Part shown: positions 12,150 to 24,878 of the stretch, in pieces
Position numbering within the stretch: the first letter of the stretch is position 1
Layout of the letters: each line of letters opens with the position of its first letter
Assembly: GCA_038380435.1 (NCBI GenBank)
Contig: JAWZYU010000001.1
Span: 12,070,001-12,134,000, forward strand
Reading direction: 5' to 3'
Source: Ryuthela nishihirai
Taxonomy: Eukaryota; Arthropoda; Arachnida; Araneae; Heptathelidae
DNA: 64,000 nucleotides
The notes under the pieces: generated by a model
What the model saw: the letters and a program-made list of their open reading frames with translations, nothing else
Told to the model about the DNA's origin: nothing
Database searches by the model: none
Made by a program: the position numbers and the translations under genes

Positions 12150-15100
12150 CTTAAACGGAGAAAAGGAAAATCTCGAAAAGCTTTGAGACTATTTATTTAC
12201 CTTTTAATTGTTTAGGGATATTTTTCTGAATTATTAAATTTTCTTTCCAAAATTTAAAATACGAAAATAAAGATTATTCTGATATATTTCGATGAAATCC
12301 TCTGATTGATTTTTCATTTGATTCTGATGATAATATATTTAGTTTCCTGCAAACGACTGATTTTCACAGTTCATATTCTGTTCTTTAATTTGAGTTTTTG
12401 GTTCCTTACAGTACAAATTGTGAGAATAAATCAGATTACATAATAACAAAATAAATATCCTTTCATGCATGGAATTGCGGACAAGGTCCAAACGGGTATT
12501 GTAATATCTGACATTAACAAATATCAAATCATTTATTAATGATAAATCACTTGATTACCAACGAAAGGTGAACTAATTTATTTTCTTGACAATTTCTAGG
12601 TCTATTTCAGTGACAAATTTTGGAGCTGTTTTCACCGTCATAGTCATCAGCACTGTATTCATCCCTTAGTGGTCATCATTTCTTCTGATATATTGACCAA
12701 TTAAGATACTTTTTATTTTTGATGATCAAATTAGTTATAAACGCTTAACGTTGGAATTTATCACGCTGAGAAGTCGCAGGACTCCGAAACAGTAACAGAT
12801 TCAAAAGCTGACGCCAAATGAACTGAAAGACGAATTCACATCGCACTGCGTTAAAGAGAGGACTCTTTTTAACGCAGTGCTACGAGACAGCTGTTAGGAA
12901 TAAATGAGAGTTCCTCGTCATCCTTCCTCATCCTTCAGCAACTCAGAGAGTTGTTCAGAGTGCATAGAAGGTATTAGCGCCCATTCCAACAGGAGAGGGA
13001 GAGGAATTTGCATTGTCCTTTTCGGCATCTGTGAAGGCTAGATGCGTCCAAAGAAAAAAATCTATAATCTGTCAAGACGAATGAAATCTGTCAAAATTAA
13101 AAAATCTGTGCTCAACTGGCAAATGATTCCATTGTGCCAAATGGGCAGAAACCAACAGAGGTATTACGAATCCATACGGGAAGGTATTCCTCTAATATTC
13201 AGTTGGGACTTGAACTTCGGAAAAGTGTTTGATGATTCGCTTCCGCATCCTAGATCCTTTCAACAGATGAACGCTCTTCTTTCATTTTCTCTGCAACGCT
13301 CTCAAAGTATTGGTTCCAATTGAGTCCGAGTGTTCGCTACTCACAGTGTTGTTTATCGGAACCGAAGCTGATCACTTTCTGGATTCAGAGGTCGTCTTAG
13401 ATCCTGCAGAGAGAGATGGGTTAAGGGATTCCTGGCAGACTGCCTCCGAATGGCAAACGCCTTCCACTCACAATTCTCGTCCATCATTGGAATCGATGAG
13501 TAAAAGCTCTCTCTCGTCTTCAGTTGATTAAGATCGATTCTCTTCGAGCGTTGGAGAGATTAGTTGTAAAAAGAAAAGAAACATTTTTCTCCGTGTTGAA
13601 CGAGAGGAACATTTCGATGGAGAAATTTCGTCCCAGCATTATTCCTTAGTTTGGCATTAAGAGAATTTTTTTTATCAGCAATGGCCAATGCTGTTAAACA
13701 ATTTATTGCCGATGACTCAAAAACTGGAATGCACGGTAGAAGTCGTAAATGATTTAGAGGAGGGAAATTACAAGGCATAAAAAGGTAATTTTTTTTTTCT
13801 TTTACAGTGTGAGCAACAACGAAATTGGATCGATAAATCATACGTGATAAAAATGGAAACAGTTTGTGATTCTAAGTAAAGGGAGAAAGGGATGAAAATG
13901 ATTATTTGGGAAATAGGAATATAAATTTGTTCCAGAAATCGGTATTCGTAAGAGCGCGCTTCAGATATTGAATTAAACGAAGGAAGAGCTTTTTCGTATG
14001 TAGGCTGAGGGAATTTTTTGATGTTTTTTTTTTCTATCTGAATTTCGGATCTTTGAAATTGTTTTCCGTCTATTCTTTTCCTGAGGCTTAACTGGCAAAT
14101 GATTCCATTCTGCATTAGAAACAACGAAATCGACGAGATGCCTTCCTTTTGCAACAGTAACATTTTCCCACTCTTTTCGATGATTATTTTTTTGGCAATA
14201 GTACGAAATTAAAGCAACATAATTTTGAACGTGGAGTGGAATATTATATAGGACAGAAGAGTAAATTATTCGGCAAAAGTACCAAACGTTTACTTTGTCC
14301 TTTTCTGCCAAAAAAACCAAACGTTTACTTTTAGATTTCTAGTCACGGTACAGTTCTGTTGAAAATTATCTTCTGAATCTCCTCTGCAATTTAACAAAAA
14401 ACTAACTGAAACGCCCCTGGCACTGAGAGCCGAGCATACGTCAGCGATGTTTGACTCTCAAGGTATCATTTGCCGCCATCTGCTGTTTTCCCATTCCTCT
14501 GATAGCAGACAGGATCCTTAAGTTTCCAAAGACAAATATTTAACGTGAAGAGCCGCTGCCCACAATGTCTGACTTATGGATGACATCGATCCGTTACAGA
14601 TGCATCGGATGACAAAATAAATTATAAATGTAATCATCAGATGACTTTGAAAAGGGGAACTGCAAGACAAAATGTTTCCATTTTTTCTTGTTTAGTGCAT
14701 CTGATTTGGTGTTAGGAGTATAATTTGCATTTGTATATGCATAAAATATGTAATACATATTGGCGTGTGTGTAGTGAAGAAGTATTTGAGAAAAATCGTG
14801 ATTGCAATATATGGGAAACTTAATTCAGCATCCTGTCAACATGAACACTTTTAGCAGTCCAAAAAGCGATAGATCGTGATCAACTTCAATTATTAAGGAA
14901 TGGATTATCTTAACCTCCAGTGACACTTTTCAATCCAATTTTCAATCCATTAGGAAGTAGTTTAGAGGATGTGGCCTCAACGCAACTTTAATTTGCATGT
15001 CAAAGTCCTTTCCCAATCCTCAGATTTCAAAGCTGCTGAAAATGAATGGGTCGAACTGGGAGCAGTAATTGCATTAATCAGCTGCCCCCCCCCCACTCAG

Positions 15101-15621
15101 ATATTCATTGCTTAATGGCCTTCAATCTCTATTACTATCATATATGCATGTAACCAGGGGGGGGGGTTGTGGCTTTTGCCTTTCCCTCTCCATCGGAATT
15201 CTAAGATAGCAAAAATCAGAAGACTGCGATTAATGAAACGAATTCTTTGTGTGCATTTACGGGCGATATTTGGAGTTCTTTCAGGGGTATTTAAGACAAC
15301 GCTACTTTTATGAATCTTTGGATAATCTGCTACCATTTTTGCTTTTCCAGCCACGGGTCTTCTGAGATGTTTACTTTTTTCCGCAATATATTCCAGGTAA
15401 ATATATTTCACAGTTTTCTAAGGATTTGAACTAATTTTAATACGAATTTTGAATCAATTCCTTCGAATTGAACCTGAGTGTAACTATCCGTACCCAATTA
15501 AAAACTGTTAATAAACAATTAGTTTTCTATAAATAATTTTAATAACTTTTTATTACGGATAAAACACGCTAATTACATTTAATATTTCATTGTATCATTA
15601 AGCATTTATAAACGAAGAATA
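12150..15621. other. Long stretch without a recognised gene
   Basis: Short frames occur at 13042-13323 (93 codons, plus), 13310-13531 (plus), 13560-14320 (minus, several) and 15112-15411 (minus). None shows a known motif, and the compositions fit chance frames in AT-rich DNA. A small hairpin lies at 12843-12880 (gcactgcgttaaagag and its complement). C and G runs of ten occur at 15085-15094 and 15157-15166. Confidence 0.4.
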
Positions 15622-17215
15622 ACGTCTGTAAATGGTAGCTAAGTAGTCACTGGAAGGAGAACTATGCACCAATCCCCTGTGATGATGCATAGAACCAGCT
15701 AGGCCTAGCACATATGTCCGACCCCGCCTTCTCATGTTGTAAGCCGTTAATACCTTTCAAAAGAGATACTCTCTTGTGAAAGTGAACGGGAGCGGAGGGC
15801 TGCCACTTTAGTGTGGCGTACTGATCTGGACAGCTATGGCTACTTTTTTATTTCTTTTCTACCCTACTGAGGAGTGGTCTACCACACAGGGGATGCTGAC
15901 CATATAAACTTACTGGACTGGATTAAGGCTCTGAAATGATTATGGATCCTGAATTTGCTGCACTGGTTGGCTTGCATGGAGGGGAAATCTTCCGCTGTGT
16001 TTTCTGTTTGTTTGTGGGTTGACAGCCCCAACTGAATAGATTCACAGCATATGTTTTATCAGCTTGTGGATAATCATGATTCGAAGCCATCGCAGGTACC
16101 TGAACACTTGCGTCCTAGGGGCATCGTCAAATTCTGTATTAGAGAAAGTCTTTCACTGTAGATTGGTTCAGCCTTTAGTGGTGAGGGAACGGTTCTTTGC
16201 CCCATGCCTGCGATTATGGGCTGTTTAATATTGTCGGCATTCTCTCTCTCAATAAACATAGTTTCTTTAAACATCCCACTAACCATTTTCTTTCCATAGG
16301 TAGTTGGAATGTGAGGACTCTGCACAGAGCTTTTTCTCTTGATCTCCTCACACAAGAATTCCACCGTTATAATTTAGATATTCTCGGCTTGCAAGAGACC
16401 AGATGGACAGATAAAGGTCAGATTCTTAAAAGTAATCATAATTTTTTCTTTTCAGGGAGGAACTATAGTAAGCATCACAAGGCGTGGTTCTGCCTCTTAG
16501 CAGACACGCTAGTGATGCTCTTCTAGGATATGAGTGCATCAATGAAAGGTTTCTTGCAGCAAAATTTCAGACGAGCATTAAAGACTTGAATGTTAACTGC
16601 TGTTATGCCCCCACTGAGGATTCCGATGAGGATGAGAAGGATGGGTTTTACGGACAACTTCAAGATATTTTGAATTCAAGAAAGGTCAAGAAAGGAGATA
16701 CTACCTATGTTCTAGGTGACTTCAATGCCAAATTTGGTACTGTCTCTGACCTTTGGGGAGGGGTGATAGGCTCTTTTGGTATTGGTAGCTGCAATGGCAA
16801 AGGGCAGCGTCTCCTACAGGTAAGTAAATTTAATGGTTTGAGAATACCTAACGTTTATTAAAAACACCACAACATACATGGGTTTCACGAGATGGGCTGC
16901 ATAAGAATATGATTGATTATATATTAATTAACAGCAAATGGACTAGTTCTGTTAGGAATACCAGGTCATATAGGGTAGCTGAAATTGGATCTGACCATTA
17001 CCTTGTTGAAAGTGTATTGCAGCTTAAACTTAAGAAGTGCTAAGTTCAAAGAATTTACCTTTAATTCTAAAGCTCTGAATGACCGAGTTATAGCTAAAGC
17101 TTACCATGATAGGCTACTTGTGACATTCATGGTTTGCTTACGACTGAAGTTGGGGAAGAATGGGATCGTTTCAAACAGGCTTTTTTGGAAACTAACAGTA
17201 CTCTTTTAGGAAAAA
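15622..17215 (+). pseudogene. RTE-like LINE, 5' half with APE endonuclease remnant
   Basis: The first roughly 600 bases match the 5' untranslated part of the minus-strand copy that ends at 34104, so the 5' terminus seems to be present. From about 16200 two frame segments (16197-16526 and 16484-16861) encode an apurinic-type endonuclease. Visible motifs are GSWNVRTL near 16300, LDILGLQETRW near 16375, YAPTEDSDED near 16600 and GDFNAKFG near 16718. A further segment at 16985-17209 carries SDHYLVES-like and DRVIAKAYHDRLL-like blocks. The endonuclease nicks target DNA for target-primed reverse transcription. Frameshifts and an early stop make the copy dead. It stops near 17215 before the RT domain. 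Losing the 3' half is unusual for a LINE and points to later rearrangement. RTE assignment rests on the domain style and on the matching RT halves elsewhere. Confidence 0.85.
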
Positions 17216-18337
17216 AGGAATCTATATATATCAATAATTTTATTTTTTACATTTTAATAATCCACACTTCATATTTTTCTAGCAATTGAATAGTTTGCTG
17301 CAAATTTAAAACTTGTCTGACGTGTTGAAATTGAAATTTTGATCATGTTATCGGTTTGAATCTTTCAATCGTGCAGACTCATGATATAGCGATTGCAGTT
17401 CCAATTCTTGTACGTTTGTAATATAATAACGTTTGTAATTGAAATGAATAAGGTTTGCAATTGAAATGAATAACGTTTGTAATTAAAATATTACAATAAA
17501 CACTTGTGACTTCTTTTGCTGAAACAAGACTTGGTGTCGATTGTTTTTAAGAATATTCAAATACATAATTAATAAGTAAAATATCAAATAACTCAAAGAA
17601 ATTGATTTGTAATTTGTGAATGACGCTTGCATTCTGCTTCAAACGTTTTGATGGAAATGAATCGGGAATGAGGCGATACAATCGAGTCTTATAAAACGAA
17701 ATGCAATTTAAGAAATACAAGAATTTTTTCAGAAAAATTGAAGACTCAAAGATTCATGTCCAATGAAATTAAATAGTTGTCTGATAGTGCTAAAACGAGA
17801 AAATTTTACTGCTTCGTTTATTTTGCGGAGGTGGTAAGAAATGGTAGAATGAATATATTTCAAGTATTAAGAATTTTGATAGAAAATCGGAAAAACAGCA
17901 AATGAAAAGAAAAGTTCAAATAAGGAAAGCAACTCACAAGCAGCAAACGAATCACATTTCCCGTTTATGCAACTTTCAAAGTCACGCTCTGTCACTCCCT
18001 AGAAGACGTTCCAAACACAAAATGCACACTACATGGTTCAAGTCTCTGCAAATCTGCTTGGTTGTTGGAACCTTTTTAAATAAAGAAATAAGATACCAAA
18101 TCTTGATCACTTCTCTGACTGTGAAAAACTTTCCCGTGTTTTAATTTGCTAATGAATTAAAAGAGACACATCTGATATAATAATTGTTTGTTTCTGCAGC
18201 AAAACAGCTGAACAATTAATTTCAATATAACAAAATAAGGACTAGGTGAAAAAGGTGAGCAGTACAAAAGCTTTTCTTGTGCTCCCTTTTAGCATTATAT
18301 AAATATCAACGTATAAACCGAAAAACAACCTAAACAA
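17216..18337. other. AT-rich DNA with a small 26-bp tandem repeat
   Basis: About three units containing aacgtttgtaattgaaatga lie at 17405-17490. No supported gene was found. The 80-codon frame at 17902-18144 has no recognisable motif. Confidence 0.5.
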
Positions 18338-18339
18338 TA

Positions 18340-19036
18340 CAGTAGCTCAAAAAAGTATCCGAACACTACGGTTGATTACAAATTCAGAAAAAGTATCTGG
18401 CAACGATTTTTTTTAGAAATTATAGATCTGGCAACCTTCGTGTCACGTGATTACAGAATTCAGGAAAAATATCTGAAAAATATCTGCGTGTACAGCAACT
18501 GTACACGCTCCAGTTACCGTTCACAGCAAACTGGAGCGTGTGCAATTACTGCACACGCTCCAGTTTGCTGTGAACGGTAACTGCACACGCTCAATATTTC
18601 CGTGAGTGAGCCCACTCGATCCAGGTCTTTGTGAGCTCACACGATCCAATGTGCTGTGAACATTAACCGCAACCGCTCCAGTTTGCTGTGAACGGTAACT
18701 GCACACGCTCCATATTCATTGCATTATATATTCATGCGCATTATATATATTTAAAAAAAATATCCGAACACTACGGTTGATTACAAAATTCAGAAAAAAT
18801 ATCTGGCAACGCATTTTTTTAGAAATTAGTGATCTGGCAACCTTCGTGTCACGTGACACGAAGGTTAATAGAAAAATATCTGGCAACGCATTTTTTTAGA
18901 AATTAGTGATCTGGCAACCTTCGTGTCACGTGACACGAAGGTTGCCAGATCACTAATTTCTAAAAATATCGTTGCCAGATATTTTTTCTGAATTTTGTAA
19001 TCAACCGTAGTGTTCGGATACTTTTTTGAGCGACAG
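18340..19036. mobile_element. Palindromic MITE, full-length composite copy
   Basis: The left end is cagtagctcaaaaaagtatc after TA (18338-18339). The right end is cttttttgagcgacag before TA (19037-19038). Inside are perfect hairpins built on ggagcgtgtgcag/ctgcacacgctcc and on accgttcacagcaaactgg, and cacgtg-centred palindromes flanked by ccttcgtgt/acacgaagg. An internal second copy of the terminal sequence (atatccgaacactacgg) begins near 18759. The element therefore looks like one MITE assembled from repeated terminal modules. No transposase is encoded. Confidence 0.88.
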
Positions 19037-19372
19037 TACAAAGCATGAAAATAGCACATTTGTTAAACACAGTGTTCTAACAATTTGACACTTAATGTCA
19101 ACTATGTATCCCAATTAAATTAATCTTCAAAATGATAAGGAAAACAGATCAAGATATTCCCTACTTTTAGCATTCCTTTCGTTGGCAGATCAAAAGTCGA
19201 AAACAAACCTTATTCTTTACATCTAAACTGCAAATCATTAAATCTTTATGTGGCATGTAAAATTCAGGAAGGCCCTTAGACCAGGGCCGGATTTGCACCT
19301 CAGGCGGGCCTAGCAGAAAATTATTAATCTTTTTACTTTGCCAACTATGATGAAAAGAAATAATATATTTTA

Positions 19373-19575
19373 AATGGATGTAGAAATTTTAATGATAAGT
19401 AATATAATTGTGTTAATGAATGGTAAAATTAATGTAATAAATGAATATTATACATAACATATAACTTGAAAATATTCAATAGGTGGAAATATTTAAAAAT
19501 CAAATTAGCCATATAAAATTTCGAAACAATATTTTTTATTATTTAAAGAATTCTGGAAATTGAAACATTTAACAA
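19373..19575 (+). repeat. Left arm of a perfect 203-bp inverted repeat
   Basis: Block-by-block comparison by eye shows that this stretch is the exact reverse complement of 20376-20578, with no mismatch found over 203 bp. The 800-bp spacer is not palindromic. The phrase cagggccggattt, which resembles a hAT-type terminus, lies 91 bp before this arm (19282). Confidence 0.9.
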
Positions 19576-20208
19576 CATTTTTACTCGTAGCAATTTATCA
19601 AAAATTTTAACAAATCGTTTTCTGAAATAAATGTCATTTTGGAAGATTGGGCAACGTTTTTCGCTTTGCATCAATTTTGAAACAGTGTTTAGGGCAGACA
19701 AGCATAACAGCGACATCTGCTGTCAAATAATTCATCTTCAAAACTCTTTGACTGTTAAACGAATATTTTCCAAAATCGAAATTGGAATAAATTTGTCTAA
19801 CGTGTAAAACTTATCTTCTGCAACATTTTTCTATTAAAAAAGCTTTTAAAAGTTTGAAAGTTTTCACTTTCCACATATAACACAGAAATATTCCAATACT
19901 TTACTTACTTTGTAAAACTAAAAAAGGAACTTTAGTTTGTAAAACTAAGTGAATGTAGTTAAAACCTTTACTGCTTTTATATAGTTTGTTAATATAATGT
20001 ATAGATATCCATATTCTTTATAAATTTCGTTTTCGATTTTTAGAAGAGAGGGCATTTTGAAAAAAGAGTAATCGCTATCCATGGATATTTGCAACTAATT
20101 CAAATTAAAAGAGACATAATTTTTTGTTACTTAAGGAGTAAACAAATTGTAGCATTTACATAATGGCTCCCATCTTATGTTGGCGATCCGAGGTTATTGC
20201 TTAACGTT

Positions 20209-20951
20209 CAGGGCCGGATTTCTCACAAGGCACGTTAGGCACTTACCTAGGGACTCCTAGGTAAAGAAATTAATTATTTAAATTTAAAATTTATTATTTA
20301 TTTTTTATTATTTATAAAAATTATATAAATATATTTATTGAAATAATTTTATATGAAAATTTTTTATATAAATAATTGTTAAATGTTTCAATTTCCAGAA
20401 TTCTTTAAATAATAAAAAATATTGTTTCGAAATTTTATATGGCTAATTTGATTTTTAAATATTTCCACCTATTGAATATTTTCAAGTTATATGTTATGTA
20501 TAATATTCATTTATTACATTAATTTTACCATTCATTAACACAATTATATTACTTATCATTAAAATTTCTACATCCATTATATTATAAAAAATTTTTTATA
20601 TTATTTATAAAAAGTGTTGCAATTTCTTTATTTAAGTAACAACAAAATTATGTGTTTTTCAATTATTTGAAGGAGTGAAAAACTTGCAACTAACTTGCAA
20701 ACACTATAGAACATTTTATGCTATATGTAATATTGATTTTTTTTACATTTAAATTTTACAGTATTTGATACAAAAACCGTATTACTTATCATTAAAACCA
20801 TCAAATTACATCCGCTTCGATTGCATTTTCGCCTTTTTTTTGGTTGCGTAAAAAAAAAAGAAACAGTCGTAAGGGCTTACACTACCATTTCCTGTGCCTA
20901 GGGAAGCGTGAATGTGGTCCTACTAACGTGCCTGTTGGAAAATCCAGGCGT
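20209..20951. mobile_element. hAT-like non-autonomous element
   Basis: The left end begins cagggccggatttctcac and continues aggcacgttaggc. The right end, read on the minus strand, gives cctggattttccaac then aggcacgttag, an imperfect inverted repeat of about 30 bp. The cagggccgg start is typical of hAT-type termini (general knowledge). No transposase and no clear 8-bp target duplication were seen, so the class is tentative. A related start occurs in the same orientation at 19282. Confidence 0.5.
20376..20578 (-). repeat. Right arm of the perfect 203-bp inverted repeat
   Basis: This is the exact reverse complement of 19373-19575. It lies inside a hAT-like non-autonomous element (20209-20951). 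The similarity stops sharply on both sides of each arm. Confidence 0.9.
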
Positions 20952-22684
20952 ACTTTGGAAAAAAAAATATTTATAATATTTAAACTCTGCAATGTAACTA
21001 AGAATATTATCAACCTTTAATAGTGGCAAACTTTAGAATCAATTATCAAAACTAAAATTTATACGGAAACCAGGAAAAGTCACTGATATATCTGAAAATC
21101 TTACTTAATCTTCACCAATACAAAACTAGGAAAACAATGATTAAACACTTAAAATAACATAGTACCCAAAGAAAATCACTTATGAGCCTGCAAATCTTAC
21201 TAGCATTGGCATTTTCAAGTTTTAGCTAGTTAGATACAGTGATGTTCAACATAATAAGGGATATTCAAGACTTGAACTGAATGACAGGGAACAGTTTCAA
21301 AGCCAAACTCTAACCATTATTCATGTGGATGCAATATCCAATCTATCACAATTAGTAAACTAACAAATGATCCGAATTCTTGCATATTTATGCACTTTTT
21401 AACAACGTAACACCAACATCGCCTGAAATCTGATGTCGACAGAGCGATTTTAAATATTTCTCTTCGCACGAGAGAATCGAGATGCCATTCAAGAGAATGA
21501 CGTCGGCAAATGTGAAGCAACCCCGTCCCAATTTCCTCTGGAAACTTTTCTCTCTGAGCAGAGCTATTATTTTTTCCTGCGGGGCAATAATGTCTGCAGG
21601 TGACACTTTGTATTCGGAGTGCGCACGTTGCCGCAATCATCCAACTCTTCTTCTGCCGCCCGCTGCGCTGCACGTGATCAATAGGGCGTCAGAGCGCGCA
21701 GCGAGCCACACTATCGGTGATTAATTCCAGATCGGTCGCCACTAATATTTGATACGGGAGTTCTAATTCGAGTGTCCTTCATGGGTGCCAGACCGAGGGG
21801 GAGTTGTGTTCTGCTGCGAGAGATTGATGGGTGGGCGGAAGCACACGCGGGCGAGGGGGAATGCTTCGGGACTCGTCGTTTGATCTGCTCCACTGCAGTC
21901 GAGTCATTCGACAGGGGTCAACTGTACATTAAAGAGCAGAGTCCTTAGTCAGAGAACGAGTTGACAGTTGGCTCTTTGCTGTAAGGAACGAGAGAAATCT
22001 CGAGGCAACGGAAAGCAGGCGGCGAAGCGTTGGCCGGGTTAAAGCCTTTCGGAAAAGAAATAAATGTCGCTGCAACCTGTGAAGAATGGCAGCAGAAATG
22101 AAGTAAGAAATCTCTGACGATAATGTGGGTGAAGACGAAAAAGTACAATGATGGCTGAGAGAAAGAAAATGCTCTCACAAAAGAAAAATGCAGAAATAAT
22201 AAAAGAGGATAAAATGTCGTTCTAATGGTGGACTCAAGAGAAATAAGTGTCAGTGATGCTGAAGTAATGAAGAATAATACCGTATGGGAATTGCTGTTGT
22301 AACTGAAAAGGAATGGCTCGAGCAGGGAGGCTTTGCGACTGAGGCGAAATCTCAAGAATGGTTCAATTTTTATCAATAAGCATAAGAGTCATTGAGCATT
22401 TATTGGCTATTTTTGAAATATGTCATTCAATATATTAGAGTGATTTCCTTTCATATAAACTTTCATCTTTGAAATTTCTACAATTTACGTTATAAATGAA
22501 AATACTTTGCACACGCTATAAGATTTCGATTTATTACACATCCTCACTAATGATTTGGAGGTGTCTAATCTGAGGTTGCTTAGAATCATCGGATATCATT
22601 AGTGGTGCCAACATGGCTTGCGTCGAAGGTAGCTGTCTTAGTAAACTTCAGTTAGTTACTCTAAATTATCGAGTAATTACTACG
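20952..22684. other. No recognised gene; GC-richer island at about 21420-22080
   Basis: Within AT-rich surroundings, 21420-22080 is clearly richer in G+C and CpG (for example agggcgtcagagcgcgcagc near 21683). Frames of 60-143 codons occur on both strands but show no recognised motif. It could be a promoter or a first exon of a host gene, but no splice pattern or TATA box can be argued with confidence. Confidence 0.3.
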
Positions 22685-22689
22685 TAACA

Positions 22690-24395
22690 AAGCTACAATT
22701 TCAAAGTGCCTGTTAACTATAAAGGGATTGAAGGATAAACAAGGTAAGGTTATAGAAGGTGAGGATTCTGTCATGGCTAGGTAACTGAGCATTTCAGTGA
22801 TGTTCTAAACAATGTGTTTTTTTCTACTCCCATTGTTTGCAATGATGATAGATGCGTTGGTGGCTTTAATGTTGGCCCTATAACACAATCTGAAGTTACT
22901 TTGGCTGTTTCTAAACTTAAACTACATAAATCCCCAGGGGTAGATGAAATTACTACGGAAATGCTTAGAGCTGGGAATGTTTCGGTTACCACTTGGATGA
23001 CTGAAATTCTGAATATCTTTTATGATAAAGGCATGGTTCCTAAGGATTTTACCAGAGCTATTGTTATCCCTATTTTCAAAAAAGGTGATCGCAGTTCTTG
23101 TGATAACTATAGGGGTATCAGCCTACTCTCTGTTCCAGGTAAAGTTCTTTCCATGATTGTGCTTAATAGGATTAAGAATCTGGTTGACAGGCAATTGCGT
23201 GATGAACAAAGTAGATTCAGAAGTGGTAAGGGATGTGTGAATCAGATATTTTCACTTAGGCAGATTCTTGAGAAATGTTTAGAGTTTCAGAAACCTTTGG
23301 TTGCTAGCTTTATTGATTTCAAAAAGGCTTTCGACTCTGTTGATTGTCATAATTTGTGGGTGATTGTGATATCATATGGTATACCAGACAAGTTAGTTAA
23401 CGTAATGAAAGCTCTCTATCATAACAGTGAGTCGTGTGTGAGAGTTAGTAAGGCTTATAGTAATTGGTTTAGCATTACTTCTGGTGTTCGACAAGGGTGC
23501 ATTTTGTCTCCTTTTCTCTTTAGTTTGGTTATTAATTTCTGTTATGCGAAATTCACTGCAAGAGAAAGATTTTGGCCTTAAATGATCTGGAGTACGAAAA
23601 TTTCTGATTTAGATTATGCTGATGATTTAGCCCATTTGGCAAATGATGTTGATGAGATGAACTCTTTCATTCGAGTTGTTGATGAGACTGGTAGTAGAGT
23701 AAGTTTGGTTATAAACAGAGAGAAAACTAAAGTGATGAAAATTTGTCAGGCAGGCTGTGATTCAGTTAATCTGAATGGTTGCAGTCTTGAGCAGGTGTCA
23801 TAGTTTAATTATCTTGGGAGCTATGTGACAGATATTGGTGATATGCGGCATAAGATTAACAGACGAATAGGGATTGCTGTCGGGACTTTTAAGAATCTAT
23901 GGAGATTGTGGAGAAATAGGCGTATACACCTAAAGACTAAAATTAGACTTTATAATAGTTTGGTTGCTTCTGTGGTTAGTTATGGTAGTGAAACTTGGAA
24001 GCTTTGTAAACAAGATAACAGGAAACTAGCTTATGCAGTATCTTGGGCATTAGGTGGTTCCCCTTTGTAACTAATGATGAGGTTAGGAAAAGGAGTCGGC
24101 AACCTCCTTTAAGCAGCATATTGTGCCGAGAGACTCCGTTGGTTTGGCCATGTTGCCCGTATAGATAATTATAGATTGGAGAATAGGGTTATGAACAGTG
24201 TGCCTAAAGGCCTCAGAAAGAAGGGGAGACCTAGGATGCGGTGGGCAGACAACGTCAAACAGGACCTTGTTAGAATTGGTGTGCAGTGGCCGGATGCAGC
24301 AGATGTAGCTCAGGACAGATATGCTTGGAGAAATAAACTGCACGGTCTGGTTGGACCTCCGTAGCCCATGGCTGCTTGAGGATGATGATGATGAT
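22690..24395 (+). pseudogene. RTE-like LINE, 3' half with reverse transcriptase
   Basis: A frame at 22814-23581 encodes most of the RT: KSPGVDEITTEML, PIFKKGDRSSCDNYRGISLL, DFKKAFDSVD (motif A) and GVRQGCILSPFLF (motif B). The YADDLA catalytic box follows in another segment at 23614-23631, after a stop at 23581. Segments at 23825-24070 and 24176-24364 give the C-terminal region, including LRKKGRPRMRWADNVKQDL, which is typical of RTE-clade proteins. The copy ends in gatgatgatgatgatg (24381-24396), consistent with RTE elements ending in short tandem repeats. Stops and frameshifts make it inactive. Missing 5' sequence is normal for LINEs. It may instead be the other part of the copy at 15622-17215. 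Confidence 0.9.
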
Positions 24396-24396
24396 G

Positions 24397-24878
24397 GCTT
24401 CACCGTGGTGTTAGTTTCATCCACAAGGATTTCAGCACCCTGTAATGAAATACGGTAACCAAAGCATTTTCCTAAATTTTATTGCCTGTAGTAATTCCAG
24501 TTAACATATTTGTGCGAAATACGCTAGTGCCACATAAAGTACTGAACTAGTCGAGGTTTCTACAAAAAGCATATGTTTTGGTCTATATATTCCATGTTTT
24601 ATCGGAGAAGATATAGTTCTGCAAGCTGAGAAAGCGGCTCTGAGATATGTTTTTTTTTTTCTTCAAATAGTCATTTTATTTTTCCATTCCTTTCTGATAT
24701 CAAAAGTCAAAACAAATTCTTGCAAGATATGGATACTTCACATGTAAGGGGAAGTCGCTTGATCTCCTTCCACTCTTCCACAACTCCTAGATACAGCAGT
24801 GGTCTCAAAACAAGTTAAAAATATCTAAGAATCTACATTTATAAAAAAAAGTATTGAATTTGAATGTGTGTATACATA
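24397..24878. other. Intergenic DNA, nothing recognised
   Basis: No supported gene or repeat family was seen between the LINE tail and the Tc1 terminus. Confidence 0.4.

Noticed and set aside
13042..13531. Two overlapping plus-strand frames as a host gene
   Set aside because: No motif, no splice evidence, and composition like chance frames.
13114..14109. Diverged segmental duplication around aactggcaaatgattccatt
   Set aside because: Only the 20-base word matches. The flanks at 13114 and 14090 do not align by eye.
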